The notes beneath the pieces are model-generated. The model was not told the DNA's origin, made no database searches, and saw only the letters and a list, made by a program, of their open reading frames with translations. Shown in pieces: positions 39,835 through 39,862 of a stretch of DNA of 39,862 nucleotides; position 1 is the first letter of the stretch; each line of letters begins with the position of its first letter. The stretch is from Actinomycetota bacterium. GTDB taxonomy: Bacteria > Actinomycetota > CADDZG01 > JAHWKV01. The position numbers were made by a program, and so were the translations under genes. Location of the stretch: assembly GCA_030447305.1 (NCBI GenBank), contig JAUJPC010000001.1, positions 721,086-760,947 of the forward strand, read 5' to 3'.

Positions 39835-39862
39835 GTGAGCGCGGGACGCCGGCCGCGGCGGT
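39835..39862 (+). CDS. Start of a gene running off the window end
   Basis: GTG 39835 follows GGGGGAGGG with a four-base spacer and opens a frame reading M/V-S-A-G-R-R-P-R-R up to the last base. A basic N-terminus before a signal or membrane segment would fit, but nine codons are too few to say more. Confidence 0.3.

Overview
The window reads as chromosomal DNA from a GC-rich, Gram-positive-type bacterium, most likely a deep-branching member of the Actinomycetota. Supporting genes are a class E-type sortase, a class A penicillin-binding protein, a methionine aminopeptidase with an N-terminal SEC-C zinc motif, a YbdK-type carboxylate-amine ligase, and DUF4383 and DUF2277 proteins. Shine-Dalgarno sites of the AGGAGG type are common, and ATG, GTG and TTG starts are all used. 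I cannot place the organism below phylum. Gene density is high, strands alternate in short operons, and I see no insertion sequence, prophage or CRISPR array.

Layout. 1-1796: the 3' part of a BioC-like methyltransferase, two unrecognised small proteins, and a perfect hairpin. 1849-6654: a very large protein joining a degenerate thioredoxin/DUF255 (YyaL-type) region to about 940 residues of helical sequence. 6867-7822: three small single-span membrane proteins in one operon, closed by a hairpin. 7843-12732: a penicillin-acylase-family Ntn hydrolase and a protein of about seventeen 36-residue TPR-like repeats. 12782-16097: a small membrane protein divergent from a bifunctional penicillin-binding protein with a Cys/Pro-rich tail, then a UTRA domain lacking its DNA-binding part and abutting tRNA-Gln. 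16098-17078: tRNA-Gln, tRNA-Glu and two very small genes. 17177-21114: a HemK/PrmC-like methyltransferase, a YbdK-type ligase, a ROK sugar kinase coupled to a DUF2277 protein, and a CxxC peroxiredoxin-like protein. 21237-26380: a zinc-protein/methionine aminopeptidase operon, then an oversized GlmS-like amidotransferase/SIS protein. 26400-28271: RtcB RNA ligase, a DUF1059-type gene with an in-frame TGA, and an unrecognised protein. 28407-32186: recN, a small unknown, an acyltransferase-3 membrane protein and a DUF4383 protein. 32225-36404: a tandem nitroreductase/SagB-like protein and a MerR regulator, divergent from a polytopic membrane protein across three direct repeats. 36419-39862: a DUF2007/zinc-ribbon protein, moaA, a fibronectin-III-like surface protein translationally coupled to a sortase, and the first codons of one more gene.

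The strongest candidate for something undescribed is at 27626-27793. A 55-codon DUF1059-type gene has a good ribosome-binding site and an in-frame TGA exactly where the family has its first conserved cysteine. Sequence able to fold into a hairpin lies directly after the TGA. This suggests a selenocysteine-containing DUF1059 protein, although no selenocysteine machinery lies in the window. Next in interest are the degenerate YyaL/helical fusion, the GlmS-like protein of nearly twice normal size with altered catalytic motifs, and the 15-bp-period operator between the MerR and membrane-protein genes.
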